Assembly: GCA_965178585.1 (NCBI GenBank)
Contig: OZ238267.1
Coordinates: forward strand, 1,054,001 to 1,118,000
From: Marifrigoribacter sp965178585
Lineage (GTDB): Bacteria > Bacteroidota > Bacteroidia > Flavobacteriales > Flavobacteriaceae
Reading direction: 5' to 3'
DNA: 64,000 bases
Of this stretch, positions 10,604 through 20,017 are shown piece after piece. Positions within the stretch are counted from its first letter, which is position 1. Every line of letters begins with the position of its first letter. The notes beneath the pieces are model-generated. The model made no database searches and was not told the DNA's origin. It saw only the letters and a program-made list of their open reading frames with translations. Position numbers and translations under genes: made by a program.

Positions 10604-10628
10604 AAGCCCAAAGAATGACTTTGGGCTT
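10604..10628. promoter_or_regulatory. Hairpin in the 304-bp divergent intergenic region upstream of the TonB receptor
   Basis: Perfect 10-bp stem AAGCCCAAAG with its complement, 5-nt loop, in the gap 10472-10775. On the minus strand it is followed by TTGTTTGTT, a weak T-rich tract, so it may end a short leader transcript or act as an attenuator ahead of the receptor gene. No gene of convincing length was seen in this gap. Confidence 0.45.
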
Positions 10629-10775
10629 GCTACTTCACTGCGAATATTAACACTAACCATCAACGTAAAAAACACGCAGCAAAGAGAAATATTTCTACTT
10701 TATAGACGTAAGTAAATCGTTATTGTTACATATATTTATATTTTTAACATAGTATTATAAAAATTGTAAATTTAT

Positions 10776-11135
10776 ATGAAGAAAACTCTTGTATTAGGTG
10801 CTAGCTTAAATCCAGTGCGGTATTCTAATATTGCTATTAATAGATTAGTTGGTTTTGGTCACCCCGTTGTAGCTATTGGATTAAGGTTAGGTGAAGTAGC
10901 GGGAGTGAAAATAATTAAAGATCAAAGACTTTTTGATAATATAGATACGGTGACTTTATATCTAAATCCTAAACGTCAAGAAGCATTTTATGATTATATA
11001 ATTTCTTTAAACCCAGAAAGAGTTATTTTTAACCCTGGGACAGAAAACTCAGCTTTTTATACTATTTTAAAAGAAAATAAAATTGAATTAGAAGAAGCTT
11101 GTACTTTAGTTTTATTGTCTACGAATCAATATTAG
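10776..11135 (+). CDS. CoA-binding domain protein (YccU-like)
   Basis: 119 residues, one Rossmann-like CoA_binding domain. The N-terminal VLGASLNPVRYSNIA is the nucleotide-binding loop seen in this family; TVTLYLNPKRQ and RVIFNPGTEN follow the usual pattern. A cytosolic ligand-binding protein with no known reaction. Its 3' end overlaps the convergent symporter gene by 17 bp. Physiological role unknown. Confidence 0.87.
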   Translation: MKKTLVLGASLNPVRYSNIAINRLVGFGHPVVAIGLRLGEVAGVKIIKDQRLFDNIDTVTLYLNPKRQEAFYDYIISLNPERVIFNPGTENSAFYTILKENKIELEEACTLVLLSTNQY

Positions 11136-12606
11136 TTGTTTTCTTTTTAGAAATCAATAGTAAACCAAGAAATGTTATTAAACCGTTAAGTGGTAAAATT
11201 TCCCAATGAAAATTGTAATTACTAATAAAGCTTTCTGTAAAATAAGCTGGGGATAGAGTAATTAAGTAAGTTATAATTATAGAAGATAAACCAATAATCC
11301 ATACATATTTATCTCTAATTTCTTTTTTAGATAAGATTCCAAAAGCAAATAAACCAAGTAATGGTCCATAAGTGAAGGTGGCAAATTTAAATAGATTACT
11401 AACCACACTGCCTTCTAGAGAATTAAAAATAATAACAACTATAATAAGTAAAATTGAAACTGCTACGTGTACTTTCTTTCTTAAAGGTTTTTGTTCTTCA
11501 AAAGGCTTCTTTTCAATATTTAAAAAATCAACCGAGAAAGAAGTTGTTAATGATGTTAAAGCACTATCAGCACTACTATAAGCTGCTGCAATTAATCCGA
11601 TTATAAATGTGATTGCAAGCCCTTTACCAAGACCTTGATTCATTGCTATTTCAGGAAATAATAAATCAGTTCGAGTTACTCCATTTAGTTCAGGAACTTT
11701 AACTCCAAATTGTTCAGCATAAATAAACAATAAGGCACCAAGAGTTAAGAAAACAACGTTAACCAAAACCAATAAAACAGACATAGAGAACATGTTCTTT
11801 TTAGATTCTTTAGCGTTTCTACAGGTTAAGTTTTTCTGCATCATATCTTGATCTAAACCAGTCATAGCAATAGTAATGAAGATTCCACCTATAAAATATT
11901 TCCAAAAATATATTTTACTATTAACGTCTTCAAAAAAGAAGATTTTGCTTTTGTTTTTAAAAGATTCTTTTGTGAAAGTCTCAACAAATGTCCAATCCAA
12001 TTTATTAATTATTAATACAATAGCAACAATAACTGAAGTAAGCATAGCTACTGTTTGCAAGGTGTCTGTCCAAATAATCGTTTTTATTCCCCCTTTATTT
12101 GTATACAACCAGATAAGTAAAATAGAGATAACAACCGTTAGCCAAAAAGGAATTCCTAAACTTTCAAACACGATATATTGCATCGCTAATGCAACTAAAT
12201 AGAGTCTAAATGAAGCTCCGGTAACACGAGAAAGTAAGAAGAAAAAAGCACCCGTTTTATAACTTGTTTTACCAAATCGTTCTTCTAAATATTGATAGAT
12301 GGAAGTAAGATTTAATTTATAATACAAAGGTATTAGAACCAATAAAACAATTAAATAGCCTACAAAAAAACCAAATACTCCCTGTAAATAACCAAATTGT
12401 TGTCCTTCAATTAAGCCAGGTACCGAAATAAATGTAACCCCAGATAAGGAGGCGCCAATCATTCCAAAAGCGACCAAATACCAGGGTGCAGATTTATTGG
12501 CCTTGAAAAATGCTTCGTTGGTATCTTCTTTACCTGTAAAAAATGAAATTAGTATTAAGATTCCAAAATAACTCGCAATCAATAATAATATGTGGGTAGG
12601 CTGCAT
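11119..12606 (-). CDS. Sodium:solute symporter (SSS family)
   Basis: 495 residues with about 13 hydrophobic segments, the normal SSS size. Family features: the early GKED/FFKANKSAPWYLVAFGMIGASLSGVTFISVPG segment, TGLDQDMMQKNLTCR and AAAYSSADSALTSLTT, which contains the Ser-rich Na+ site. Inner-membrane Na+-coupled uptake; the substrate cannot be told. Converges on the CoA-binding gene with a 17-bp overlap and diverges from the propeller gene at 12728, sharing a 121-bp control region with a palindrome. Confidence 0.93.
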   Translation of the reverse strand: MQPTHILLLIASYFGILILISFFTGKEDTNEAFFKANKSAPWYLVAFGMIGASLSGVTFISVPGLIEGQQFGYLQGVFGFFVGYLIVLLVLIPLYYKLNLTSIYQYLEERFGKTSYKTGAFFFLLSRVTGASFRLYLVALAMQYIVFESLGIPFWLTVVISILLIWLYTNKGGIKTIIWTDTLQTVAMLTSVIVAIVLIINKLDWTFVETFTKESFKNKSKIFFFEDVNSKIYFWKYFIGGIFITIAMTGLDQDMMQKNLTCRNAKESKKNMFSMSVLLVLVNVVFLTLGALLFIYAEQFGVKVPELNGVTRTDLLFPEIAMNQGLGKGLAITFIIGLIAAAYSSADSALTSLTTSFSVDFLNIEKKPFEEQKPLRKKVHVAVSILLIIVVIIFNSLEGSVVSNLFKFATFTYGPLLGLFAFGILSKKEIRDKYVWIIGLSSIIITYLITLSPAYFTESFISNYNFHWEILPLNGLITFLGLLLISKKKTTNIDS

Positions 12607-12669
12607 TAAGTTTTTTTTAATTTTTGTAAAAATACAAAGATTGTAATACTAGATTCTTATTTTTTTTGT

Positions 12670-12698
12670 TATCTTTGAAATATACTAACAGTCAGTAT
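12670..12698. promoter_or_regulatory. -7 box and TetR-like palindromic operator between symporter and propeller gene
   Basis: A TAnnTTTG-type -7 box (TATCTTTG, 12670-12677) on the plus strand is followed at 12682-12698 by an imperfect palindrome: half sites ATACTAAC and GTCAGTAT around a central A, one mismatch in 8. Size and sequence resemble TetR/AcrR-type operators. It sits 30 bp before the start at 12728 and 76 bp before the symporter start. No TetR gene is in the window. Confidence 0.45.
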
Positions 12699-12727
12699 GT
12701 TACAAAAAAATCTAAAAAAATAAAGTT

Positions 12728-15700
12728 ATGAAAATTAAATTACTTTTTTTATTTGGGTTTTTATTGGGTTTACCTACGGTCCAATCACAAGAATATTTAG
12801 ACTTAATTCAAAACCCCAATGAAAACACAACGTTACAAGAAATCCAAGACCTAGCAAGCACCTATTTTATTAATAGTGATAAAGGTAGAGGTAGTGGATA
12901 TAAACAGTATAAACGCTGGGAATATAAAATGGAGCGTATGGTTAATGCAGATGGGAAATTACAAAATTTTAGTAAATTAAATTGGGACGTTATTGCTAGT
13001 ATTGACTCAGAAAACTCATCCATTGAAAGATCGACAGGAGCTTGGACTCCATTAGGACCTACAAGTTATACTAATGGTAATAGTGGATATAATGGAGGAC
13101 TAGGAAGAGTAAATGTTATTGCTTTTCATCCTACAGATGCAAACACTATTTATATAGGAGTTCCTGCAGGAGGTTTATGGAAAACTACTGATGGAGGCAG
13201 CAATTGGACGCCAATGTCTGATGCTTTAGCAAGTTTAGGGGTTTCTGGAATTGCTGTTGATCATTCAAACCCTAATGTTGTTTATATTTTAACAGGTGAT
13301 GGTGATGGTGGAGACACTCAATCCATAGGAGTAATGAAATCTACTGATGGAGGGTTAACATGGGCAACAACTGGATTAAGTTGGAATGTAACAAATTTTA
13401 ACAGAGGATATAAATTACTAATGCACCCAACTAATAGTAGTATTATGTTTGCAGTTACAACTGTTGGAATATTAAAAACAACTGATGGTTGGGCGACGTG
13501 GACCAATGTTCAAAGTGGTAGTTTTAGAGATTTAGAGTTTAAACCTGGAAGTCCTAATACAATGTATGGTTCTACAACAAATACTTTTTACAGATCAACT
13601 AATTTAGGCTCTTCATTTTCAACAATAAGTTCTGGATTACCAACTGGAGAGAATAGATCTGAACTTGGAGTAAGTGCAGCAAATAGTAATTATGTTTATT
13701 ATTTGTCGGGTCCTTCTGGCTCTAATAGTTTTAAAGGTTTATATAGATCTACAGATTCTGGTTTAACTTTTAGTGCAATGGCTACTACACCTAATATTCT
13801 AGGGTATAGTACATCTGGAAATGATTCTAGTAGTCAATCTTGGTATGATTTAGCAATTGCTGTAAATCCAACGAATGCTTCAAATACCATTACAGGCGGT
13901 GTTAATTTATGGAGGTCTACCAATGGTGGGGCTACTAATACTTGTATTACCAATTGGTCAGAACCTTCCGGTAGTTTTGAATATGTACATGCAGATATTC
14001 ATGAATTGGTATATAATTCTGTAGATAATAAGTTGTATTGTGGAAGTGATGGCGGTATTTCGGTTAGTTCAGATAACGGTCTTAACTGGACAAATATTTG
14101 GAATGGACTACAGATAATGCAATTTTATAAAATTGCTGGAGTAGAAAACAATCAAAACCTATTAGTTGGTGGTGCTCAAGATAATGGGTCTAATAAGTAT
14201 ACAGGAACACCAAACATTCAGCATATATATGGTGCTGATGGTATGGATTGCATGATAGATTATAATAATAATAACAACATATATTACAGTTTTCAAGGTG
14301 GTGGATTAAGAAGGTCAACCAATGGGGGTAGTACAGGAACTAATATTAAACCTTCAGGTTCAACAGGTGCTTGGGTAACTCCATACGCTATGGACGCAAC
14401 AAACCCAAGTATTATTTATGGAGGTTATAGTGATGTTTATAGAAGTACTAACATGGGGTCAACTTGGATTAACCTTGGTTCTGATGGCCGTGGAGCATTA
14501 GCTGTTGGAGTTAATAATCCAGCTAGATTATATGCTGCTAATGGTAATAATATACAAACATCCTCAAATACAGGTAGTTCTTGGACTACAATTACAGGTC
14601 CTTGGCCTAATTTAACAATAACTTCCATAGCGCTTGATCCATTAAATGCTGATAGGTTATGGATTACATTGGGAGGTTATACTTCTGGACAAAAAGTTTA
14701 TGAATCTATCAATGCTGGATCCAGTTGGACGAATGTCTCTGGCTCATTACCTAATTCCCCCGCATTAAGTATAGCTTATGAAAATACTGGTGGTTCACCA
14801 GCAGATGCTATATATATTGGAATGAGTGTAGGTGTATATTATAAATCAGATGTTACATCTTGGACTTTATTTAATACGGGATTACCTAATGTTCCAAATT
14901 ATGATCTTGAAATTAATCATGCTAATTCAAAATTAAGAGCAGGTACCTATGGAAGAGGACTTTGGGAAACAGATTTGTTTAATAATATAGACACAACTTC
15001 ACCTGTTGCTATTTGTAAAAATATTACAGTTCAATTAAACATCTCAGGATCTGTTACAATTAATGCAATAGATGTTGATGATGGATCAACAGATAATATT
15101 GGTATTATTGATTATAGCATTAATGTCAATAGTTTTGATTGTAATGATTTAGGAGCAAATTCAGTTATACTAACAGTTACAGATGCTGCTGGAAACTCAG
15201 ATAACTGCACAGCGACTGTAACAGTAGAAGATAGTATTGTACCTACTGCTATTTGTCAAGATTTAACTGTACAATTGGATGCTAATGGAAATGGTTCTAT
15301 AGTACCTTCAAATGTTGATAATGGCTCAAGTGATAATTGTGGAGTTTCATCTTTAGCATTGAATATCGATACTTTTGATTGTAATGATATTGGAGCAAAT
15401 ACGGTAATATTAACTGTTGATGATGGAAATGGAAACTCTGATACGTGCACAGCAATTGTAACTGTAGAAGATAATATTGCACCTACTGCTATTTGTCAAG
15501 ATTTAACTGTACAATTGGATGCTAATGGAAATGGTTCTATAGTTCCTTCAGATGTTGATAATGGCTCAAGTGATAATTGTGGAGTTTCATCTTTAGTTTT
15601 GGATATCGATACTTTTGATTGTAATGATATTGGAGCAAATACGGTAACATTAACTATTGATGATGGAAATGGAAACTCTGATACGTGCACAGCAATTGTA

Positions 15701-16699
15701 ACTGTAGAAGATAATATAGCACCTACTGCTATTTGTCAAGATTTTATTGTACAATTAGAAGCTAATGGAAATGGTTCTATAGTTCCTTCAGATGTTGATA
15801 ATGGCTCAAATGATAATTGTGGAGTTTCATCTTTAGTATTGGATATCGATACTTTTGATTGTAATGATATTGGAGCAAATACGGTAATTTTAACTGTTGA
15901 AGATGTAAATGGAAATTCTGCTACTTGTACAGCAATTGTAACTGTAGAAGATAATATTTCACCAACAGTTATTTGTCAAGATTTAACTGTTCAATTGGAC
16001 ACTAGTGGAAATGGTTTTATAGTTCCTACAGATGTTGATAATGGTTCTAGTGACAACTGTGGAATTAACTCTTATTCATTGAATATAGATACTTTTGATT
16101 GTGATGATGTTGGATCCAATACTGTTTTATTAACAGTTACAGATGTTGGCGGTAATGCTGAATCTTGTTCTGCAGTTATTACAGTTGAAGATACGGTAGA
16201 TCCAATTGCAATTTGTCAAGATATAACTGTTGTTTTAGATGGAAATGGTAATGCAAGCATAACTGGAGATGATATTAATAACGGATCTTCTGATGCTTGT
16301 GGAATTGCTTCATTAACAGTTACTCCAAACAATTTTAATACAGGTGATTTAGGTGATAACCCTGTTGTTTTAACAGTTACAGATGTAAATGGTAACAGTG
16401 CTACTTGTAATGCAATAGTAACAGTTACAGATATTCTTTCGAATGAAAATATTTTAACTCCAGAGAATGTTACCTTGTTTCCTAATCCATCTGAGGATAA
16501 TATTATTATAACATTTCCAAGAGAATTAGAAGTTTCAATACAACTATTTGATGTAGTTGGAAAATTAATTCAAAGTCAAACGGATGTATTTGTAACAGAA
16601 ACTTATTCTATGGATGTTTCAGAATTAAATACAGGAACTTATTTTGTATTAATAAATTCTGAAAAAGGAACATTCATTAAAAGAATAATTAAGGAATAA
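12728..16699 (+). CDS. Secreted sortilin/BNR beta-propeller protein with six HYR-like repeats and T9SS sorting domain
   Basis: 1323 residues. Signal peptide (1-20, ending VQSQ) precedes a conserved N-segment (GRGSGYKQYKRWEY). A VPS10/BNR-type beta-propeller follows (about 100-755) with repeated TTDGGxNW/STDGGLTW Asp-box motifs. Six ~80-residue repeats (about 760-1235) each carry ICxDxTVQLD, DNGSxDNCG and NxFDCNDxGxNxVxLTV, like HYR Ig domains with paired Cys. The T9SS type A C-terminal domain (about 1245-1323) contains LFPNPSEDNI and ends in a basic FIKRIIKE tail. Exported through the T9SS to the surface or medium. Paralogue of the next gene. Confidence 0.93.
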   Translation: MKIKLLFLFGFLLGLPTVQSQEYLDLIQNPNENTTLQEIQDLASTYFINSDKGRGSGYKQYKRWEYKMERMVNADGKLQNFSKLNWDVIASIDSENSSIERSTGAWTPLGPTSYTNGNSGYNGGLGRVNVIAFHPTDANTIYIGVPAGGLWKTTDGGSNWTPMSDALASLGVSGIAVDHSNPNVVYILTGDGDGGDTQSIGVMKSTDGGLTWATTGLSWNVTNFNRGYKLLMHPTNSSIMFAVTTVGILKTTDGWATWTNVQSGSFRDLEFKPGSPNTMYGSTTNTFYRSTNLGSSFSTISSGLPTGENRSELGVSAANSNYVYYLSGPSGSNSFKGLYRSTDSGLTFSAMATTPNILGYSTSGNDSSSQSWYDLAIAVNPTNASNTITGGVNLWRSTNGGATNTCITNWSEPSGSFEYVHADIHELVYNSVDNKLYCGSDGGISVSSDNGLNWTNIWNGLQIMQFYKIAGVENNQNLLVGGAQDNGSNKYTGTPNIQHIYGADGMDCMIDYNNNNNIYYSFQGGGLRRSTNGGSTGTNIKPSGSTGAWVTPYAMDATNPSIIYGGYSDVYRSTNMGSTWINLGSDGRGALAVGVNNPARLYAANGNNIQTSSNTGSSWTTITGPWPNLTITSIALDPLNADRLWITLGGYTSGQKVYESINAGSSWTNVSGSLPNSPALSIAYENTGGSPADAIYIGMSVGVYYKSDVTSWTLFNTGLPNVPNYDLEINHANSKLRAGTYGRGLWETDLFNNIDTTSPVAICKNITVQLNISGSVTINAIDVDDGSTDNIGIIDYSINVNSFDCNDLGANSVILTVTDAAGNSDNCTATVTVEDSIVPTAICQDLTVQLDANGNGSIVPSNVDNGSSDNCGVSSLALNIDTFDCNDIGANTVILTVDDGNGNSDTCTAIVTVEDNIAPTAICQDLTVQLDANGNGSIVPSDVDNGSSDNCGVSSLVLDIDTFDCNDIGANTVTLTIDDGNGNSDTCTAIVTVEDNIAPTAICQDFIVQLEANGNGSIVPSDVDNGSNDNCGVSSLVLDIDTFDCNDIGANTVILTVEDVNGNSATCTAIVTVEDNISPTVICQDLTVQLDTSGNGFIVPTDVDNGSSDNCGINSYSLNIDTFDCDDVGSNTVLLTVTDVGGNAESCSAVITVEDTVDPIAICQDITVVLDGNGNASITGDDINNGSSDACGIASLTVTPNNFNTGDLGDNPVVLTVTDVNGNSATCNAIVTVTDILSNENILTPENVTLFPNPSEDNIIITFPRELEVSIQLFDVVGKLIQSQTDVFVTETYSMDVSELNTGTYFVLINSEKGTFIKRIIKE
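15001..16440 (+). repeat. Six tandem 240-bp coding repeats (HYR-like domains)
   Basis: Units begin at 15001, 15241, 15481, 15721, 15961 and 16201 with an exact 240-bp (80-codon) period and no indels. Units 2-4 are nearly identical at DNA level (the first 60 bases at 15241 and 15481 are the same), whereas units 1, 5 and 6 have diverged. This shows recent expansion of the middle units by duplication or recombination. Confidence 0.95.
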
Positions 16700-16720
16700 T
16701 TAGTCAAAGTTTTTTATTTT

Positions 16721-16762
16721 AATGCTTCAGGTAATATTCGTATTATCTGAAGCATTTTTTAT
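16721..16762 (+). terminator. Intrinsic terminator with TTCG tetraloop
   Basis: 16-bp stem (16721-16736 with 16741-16756, one G-U pair), loop TTCG, then a T run. The core AATGCTTCAG is shared with the terminator at 19330. Confidence 0.92.
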
Positions 16763-16825
16763 TAGAAAAGAATTAAAAATATATGTAATAATATCTTATT
16801 TTTAGCGACATTAAAAATAAAAGCT

Positions 16826-19309
16826 ATGAAAAGAAAAATATTATTGTTGGTTTCATTTATTGTTGGATTTACAACAGCTTATTCTCAAGAATATCTTGAA
16901 ATGATTGAAGCAGAAACTTATTCTGTTCAAGAAATTGTAAATAGTGCAGAGTCTTATTTTGAAGATAAAGACAAGGGAAGAGGATCGGGTTTTAAACAAT
17001 TTAAACGTTGGGAATATAACGCTAAAAGATTGATGAATGAAGAGGGTTTTCTGACTAAAATAGACGTAAAACTTTCAGAAATTGAAAATTTTAATGCCTA
17101 TCTAAATAGTACATCAGGAAATAGACAAGCTCTTACTGATAATTGGGAAGAACTTGGCCCTACTAATTGGAACGCAACCAATAGTTGGAATCCTGGTGTT
17201 GGAAGAATTACTGGTATTGCAATAGATCATGCTAATGAAAATCATATAATTATTGGAGCAAATACCGGTGGAGTATGGAAGACCTTAGACGGAGGACAGA
17301 ATTGGATGCCATTGGGAGATTATTTTTCAAATCTAAATGTATATTCTGTAACTATAGACCCTCAAGATTCAGATGTTTATTATTTTGGTTCATCTAGTGG
17401 TTTAATTTATAAATCTATTGATGCTGGTGGAACATGGGCTCAATTGGCAGATTTAAGTAATTCTTTAATTAATCAAATTGTAATTCATCCAACAGAGAGT
17501 GATATTATTTTTGCATCAAGTCAAAATGCAGGAATGTATGTTACTACAGATGGAGGAGTAAATTGGTTGTCGCCCATATCAGATAATAAATGTTATGATA
17601 TAGAATTTAAACCAGGAGACCCAAGTGTAGTTTATGTATCTGGAAATGGAGTGCATAAATCTATTGATGGAGGAGTTAGTTTTACTACAATTGGAGGGTT
17701 TTCTTCTGCGCCTAAAATGATGGGCGTTTCTCCAAATGATGATTCAGTGGTATATGTTTTAGAAGCTGATGGTGGAAGTTTTGGAGGTATTTATAAATCA
17801 AATGATTTTGGAGATACTTTTACAGAATTAGATCACACTGGAAGAAATTATTTTGGATATGATACAGCAGGGTTTGAATCTGGAGGTCAGGCACCTAGAG
17901 ATATGGATATAGCTGTTAACCCAGAGGATGTTAACGAAGTTCATATCGCAGGAGTTTTAACTTGGCGTTCAATGGATGGAGGTGATTCTTTTACTTGTAC
18001 TTCTGATTGGATTCCTTCTGCTGCTGCAAATGCAAACATAGGCTATAATCATGCAGATGTAGATATAATGTTGTTCTATGGTACTACGCTTTACTCTGGA
18101 ACCGATGGAGGAATTTTTAAAGCTTCAGACACTGGAAATATCACTTCAGATTATTATGAAGATATTACAACAGGATTGGGAATAAGACAATTTTATAAAA
18201 TTGGAATTACTCAAACACCCGAAGTTATTGTAACGGGTGGTTCTCAAGATAATGGATCTTCATTTTACTCAGAGGCTGAGGGTTGGAAAGATTGGATTGG
18301 TGCAGATGGAATGGAAGGATTTGTAGATAAAGATGATTCTGAAAGAATGTATGGCATGATTCAGTTTGGAGGAATTTATAGAACTTTTAATGGTGGTAAC
18401 TCAGCTTCGTCTATATCTAGTCCTAGTTCTGGAAATTGGGTAACTCCTTTTGAACAAGATCCATTAATTACGAATACTATTTATATAGGTCTTAATTTTG
18501 TTTATAAATCTGAAACATCTGGAGGTAATTGGACTCCAATTTCTCAAAATTTTGGTACAAACCTAGATCAATTAAAAATTGCAAATTCTGATAATCAAAT
18601 AATGTATGCTTCAAGAGCAAGTTTAATATTTAAAACTGTTGATGGAGGAGCTACCAATTGGGAGCAATTACAAAGCCCTGGTGGTGTCATTAATTCAATT
18701 GCGATACATCCAACAAATCCTGATATGATAGCACTTGCGACTACAAGTAGCAGTAAAGTTTTTGTTTCAATAGATGGAGGTACTACTTGGATAGATTATA
18801 AATTCAACCTCCCTAATTTTAGTTCTTTGGCATTAGTATGGGATGATAACGGTGAAGATGGTTTGTATTTAGGAATGGATTATGGAATGTTTTACATCGA
18901 TAATACCTTTGCAGAATGGCAACCCTATAATACAAACCTTCCAAATGTAATTGTTAATGAATTAGAGATTAATAGTGATGATGGTAAAATTTATGCAGGT
19001 ACTTATGGAAGAGGTCTTTGGGCTTCATCAATAGTACCGCATATACTAGATACTGAATCGTTTTTAACTTCAGAGGATGTGCAATTATATCCAAACCCTG
19101 CTTTTGATAAAATAACATTTAACTTTAATAAAGGAACGGAAGCAGACTTTAGTGTTTATAATCTATTAGGAAAGTTAGTAATTTATCAACCTAATGTATC
19201 TATTTCTCAATCTCATGCTATTGATGTTTCAAAATTAAATAATGGTGTTTATTTTGTTCGAATCAATTCAGATGCTGGAACAATAACCAAAAAGATTATT
19301 AAGAAATAA
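16826..19309 (+). CDS. Secreted sortilin/BNR beta-propeller protein with T9SS sorting domain (paralogue)
   Basis: 827 residues. Signal peptide ending AYSQ, then the same N-segment as the preceding gene (GRGSGFKQFKRWEYN). A beta-propeller (about 105-745) follows with repeated TxDGGxNW Asp boxes and the conserved pieces GGSQDNGS and AGTYGRGLWAS. The T9SS type A domain (about 750-827) has VQLYPNPAFDKI and ends in TKKIIKK. It lacks the HYR repeats, so it has the simpler layout of the pair. Exported by the T9SS; the propeller may bind glycans or peptides or be part of a protease-like secreted family, not readable from motifs. Confidence 0.92.
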   Translation: MKRKILLLVSFIVGFTTAYSQEYLEMIEAETYSVQEIVNSAESYFEDKDKGRGSGFKQFKRWEYNAKRLMNEEGFLTKIDVKLSEIENFNAYLNSTSGNRQALTDNWEELGPTNWNATNSWNPGVGRITGIAIDHANENHIIIGANTGGVWKTLDGGQNWMPLGDYFSNLNVYSVTIDPQDSDVYYFGSSSGLIYKSIDAGGTWAQLADLSNSLINQIVIHPTESDIIFASSQNAGMYVTTDGGVNWLSPISDNKCYDIEFKPGDPSVVYVSGNGVHKSIDGGVSFTTIGGFSSAPKMMGVSPNDDSVVYVLEADGGSFGGIYKSNDFGDTFTELDHTGRNYFGYDTAGFESGGQAPRDMDIAVNPEDVNEVHIAGVLTWRSMDGGDSFTCTSDWIPSAAANANIGYNHADVDIMLFYGTTLYSGTDGGIFKASDTGNITSDYYEDITTGLGIRQFYKIGITQTPEVIVTGGSQDNGSSFYSEAEGWKDWIGADGMEGFVDKDDSERMYGMIQFGGIYRTFNGGNSASSISSPSSGNWVTPFEQDPLITNTIYIGLNFVYKSETSGGNWTPISQNFGTNLDQLKIANSDNQIMYASRASLIFKTVDGGATNWEQLQSPGGVINSIAIHPTNPDMIALATTSSSKVFVSIDGGTTWIDYKFNLPNFSSLALVWDDNGEDGLYLGMDYGMFYIDNTFAEWQPYNTNLPNVIVNELEINSDDGKIYAGTYGRGLWASSIVPHILDTESFLTSEDVQLYPNPAFDKITFNFNKGTEADFSVYNLLGKLVIYQPNVSISQSHAIDVSKLNNGVYFVRINSDAGTITKKIIKK

Positions 19310-19329
19310 ATTATATGCCTTTTTGTAAT

Positions 19330-19373
19330 AATGCTTCAGGTAATATTAATATTATCTGAAGCATTTTTTTTAT
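19330..19373 (+). terminator. Intrinsic terminator, duplicate of the one at 16721
   Basis: 16-bp stem (19330-19345 with 19350-19365) with loop TTAA, followed by eight T. Stem bases match the 16721 terminator almost exactly, so the paralogue duplication included the 3' flank. Confidence 0.92.
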
Positions 19374-19394
19374 ATTGCTCCAACAATAAATTAC

Positions 19395-20012
19395 ATGGAT
19401 TTTTCATCAAAACTTCTTGAAAATGCGGTCAACGAAATGTCACAATTCCCTGGCATTGGTAAACGAACAGCATTGCGCTTGGTTTTACATCTTTTAAAGC
19501 AACCCAAGTCGCAAACTCAAAAACTTTCAGAAAGCTTGCAGCAAATGCGAGATGAAATTATTTTTTGTAATAATTGTCATAATATATCCGATAAAGAGGT
19601 CTGCGAAATTTGCAGCAACCCAAACCGTAACGAACAAATAGTTTGTGTGGTTGAAGATATTAGAGATGTAATGGCGATAGAAAATACCAGTCAATTTAGA
19701 GGTCAATATCATGTGTTGGGAGGGAAAATTTCACCTATGGATGGAATTGGGCCAAGTGAATTAAATATCGAGACCTTGGTCGATAAAGTAAAGTCTGGTG
19801 TTGTTAAAGAGCTTATTTTTGCACTAAGCTCCACTATGGAAGGGGATACCACTAATTTTTTTATTTTCAGACAAATTGAAGATTATAAAATTACAACCAC
19901 AACCATTGCAAGAGGTATTTCTGTTGGGGATGAATTAGAATATGCCGATGAGGTAACCTTAGGTAGAAGTATCGTAAATAGAATTCCATTTGAAGCTTCC
20001 TTAAAAAATTAA
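19395..20012 (+). CDS. recR: Recombination mediator protein RecR
   Basis: 205 residues, normal length. N-terminal helix-hairpin-helix (MSQFPGIGKRTALRLVLHLL), then a four-Cys zinc finger (CNNCHNISDKEVCEIC). The Toprim domain starts VCVVEDIRDVMAIE, and the C-terminal Walker-B-like segment is DELEYADEVTLGRS. With RecO/RecF it loads RecA on gapped DNA. The glycosyltransferase follows 5 bp later and probably shares the transcript. Confidence 0.97.
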   Translation: MDFSSKLLENAVNEMSQFPGIGKRTALRLVLHLLKQPKSQTQKLSESLQQMRDEIIFCNNCHNISDKEVCEICSNPNRNEQIVCVVEDIRDVMAIENTSQFRGQYHVLGGKISPMDGIGPSELNIETLVDKVKSGVVKELIFALSSTMEGDTTNFFIFRQIEDYKITTTTIARGISVGDELEYADEVTLGRSIVNRIPFEASLKN

Positions 20013-20017
20013 AAAAT

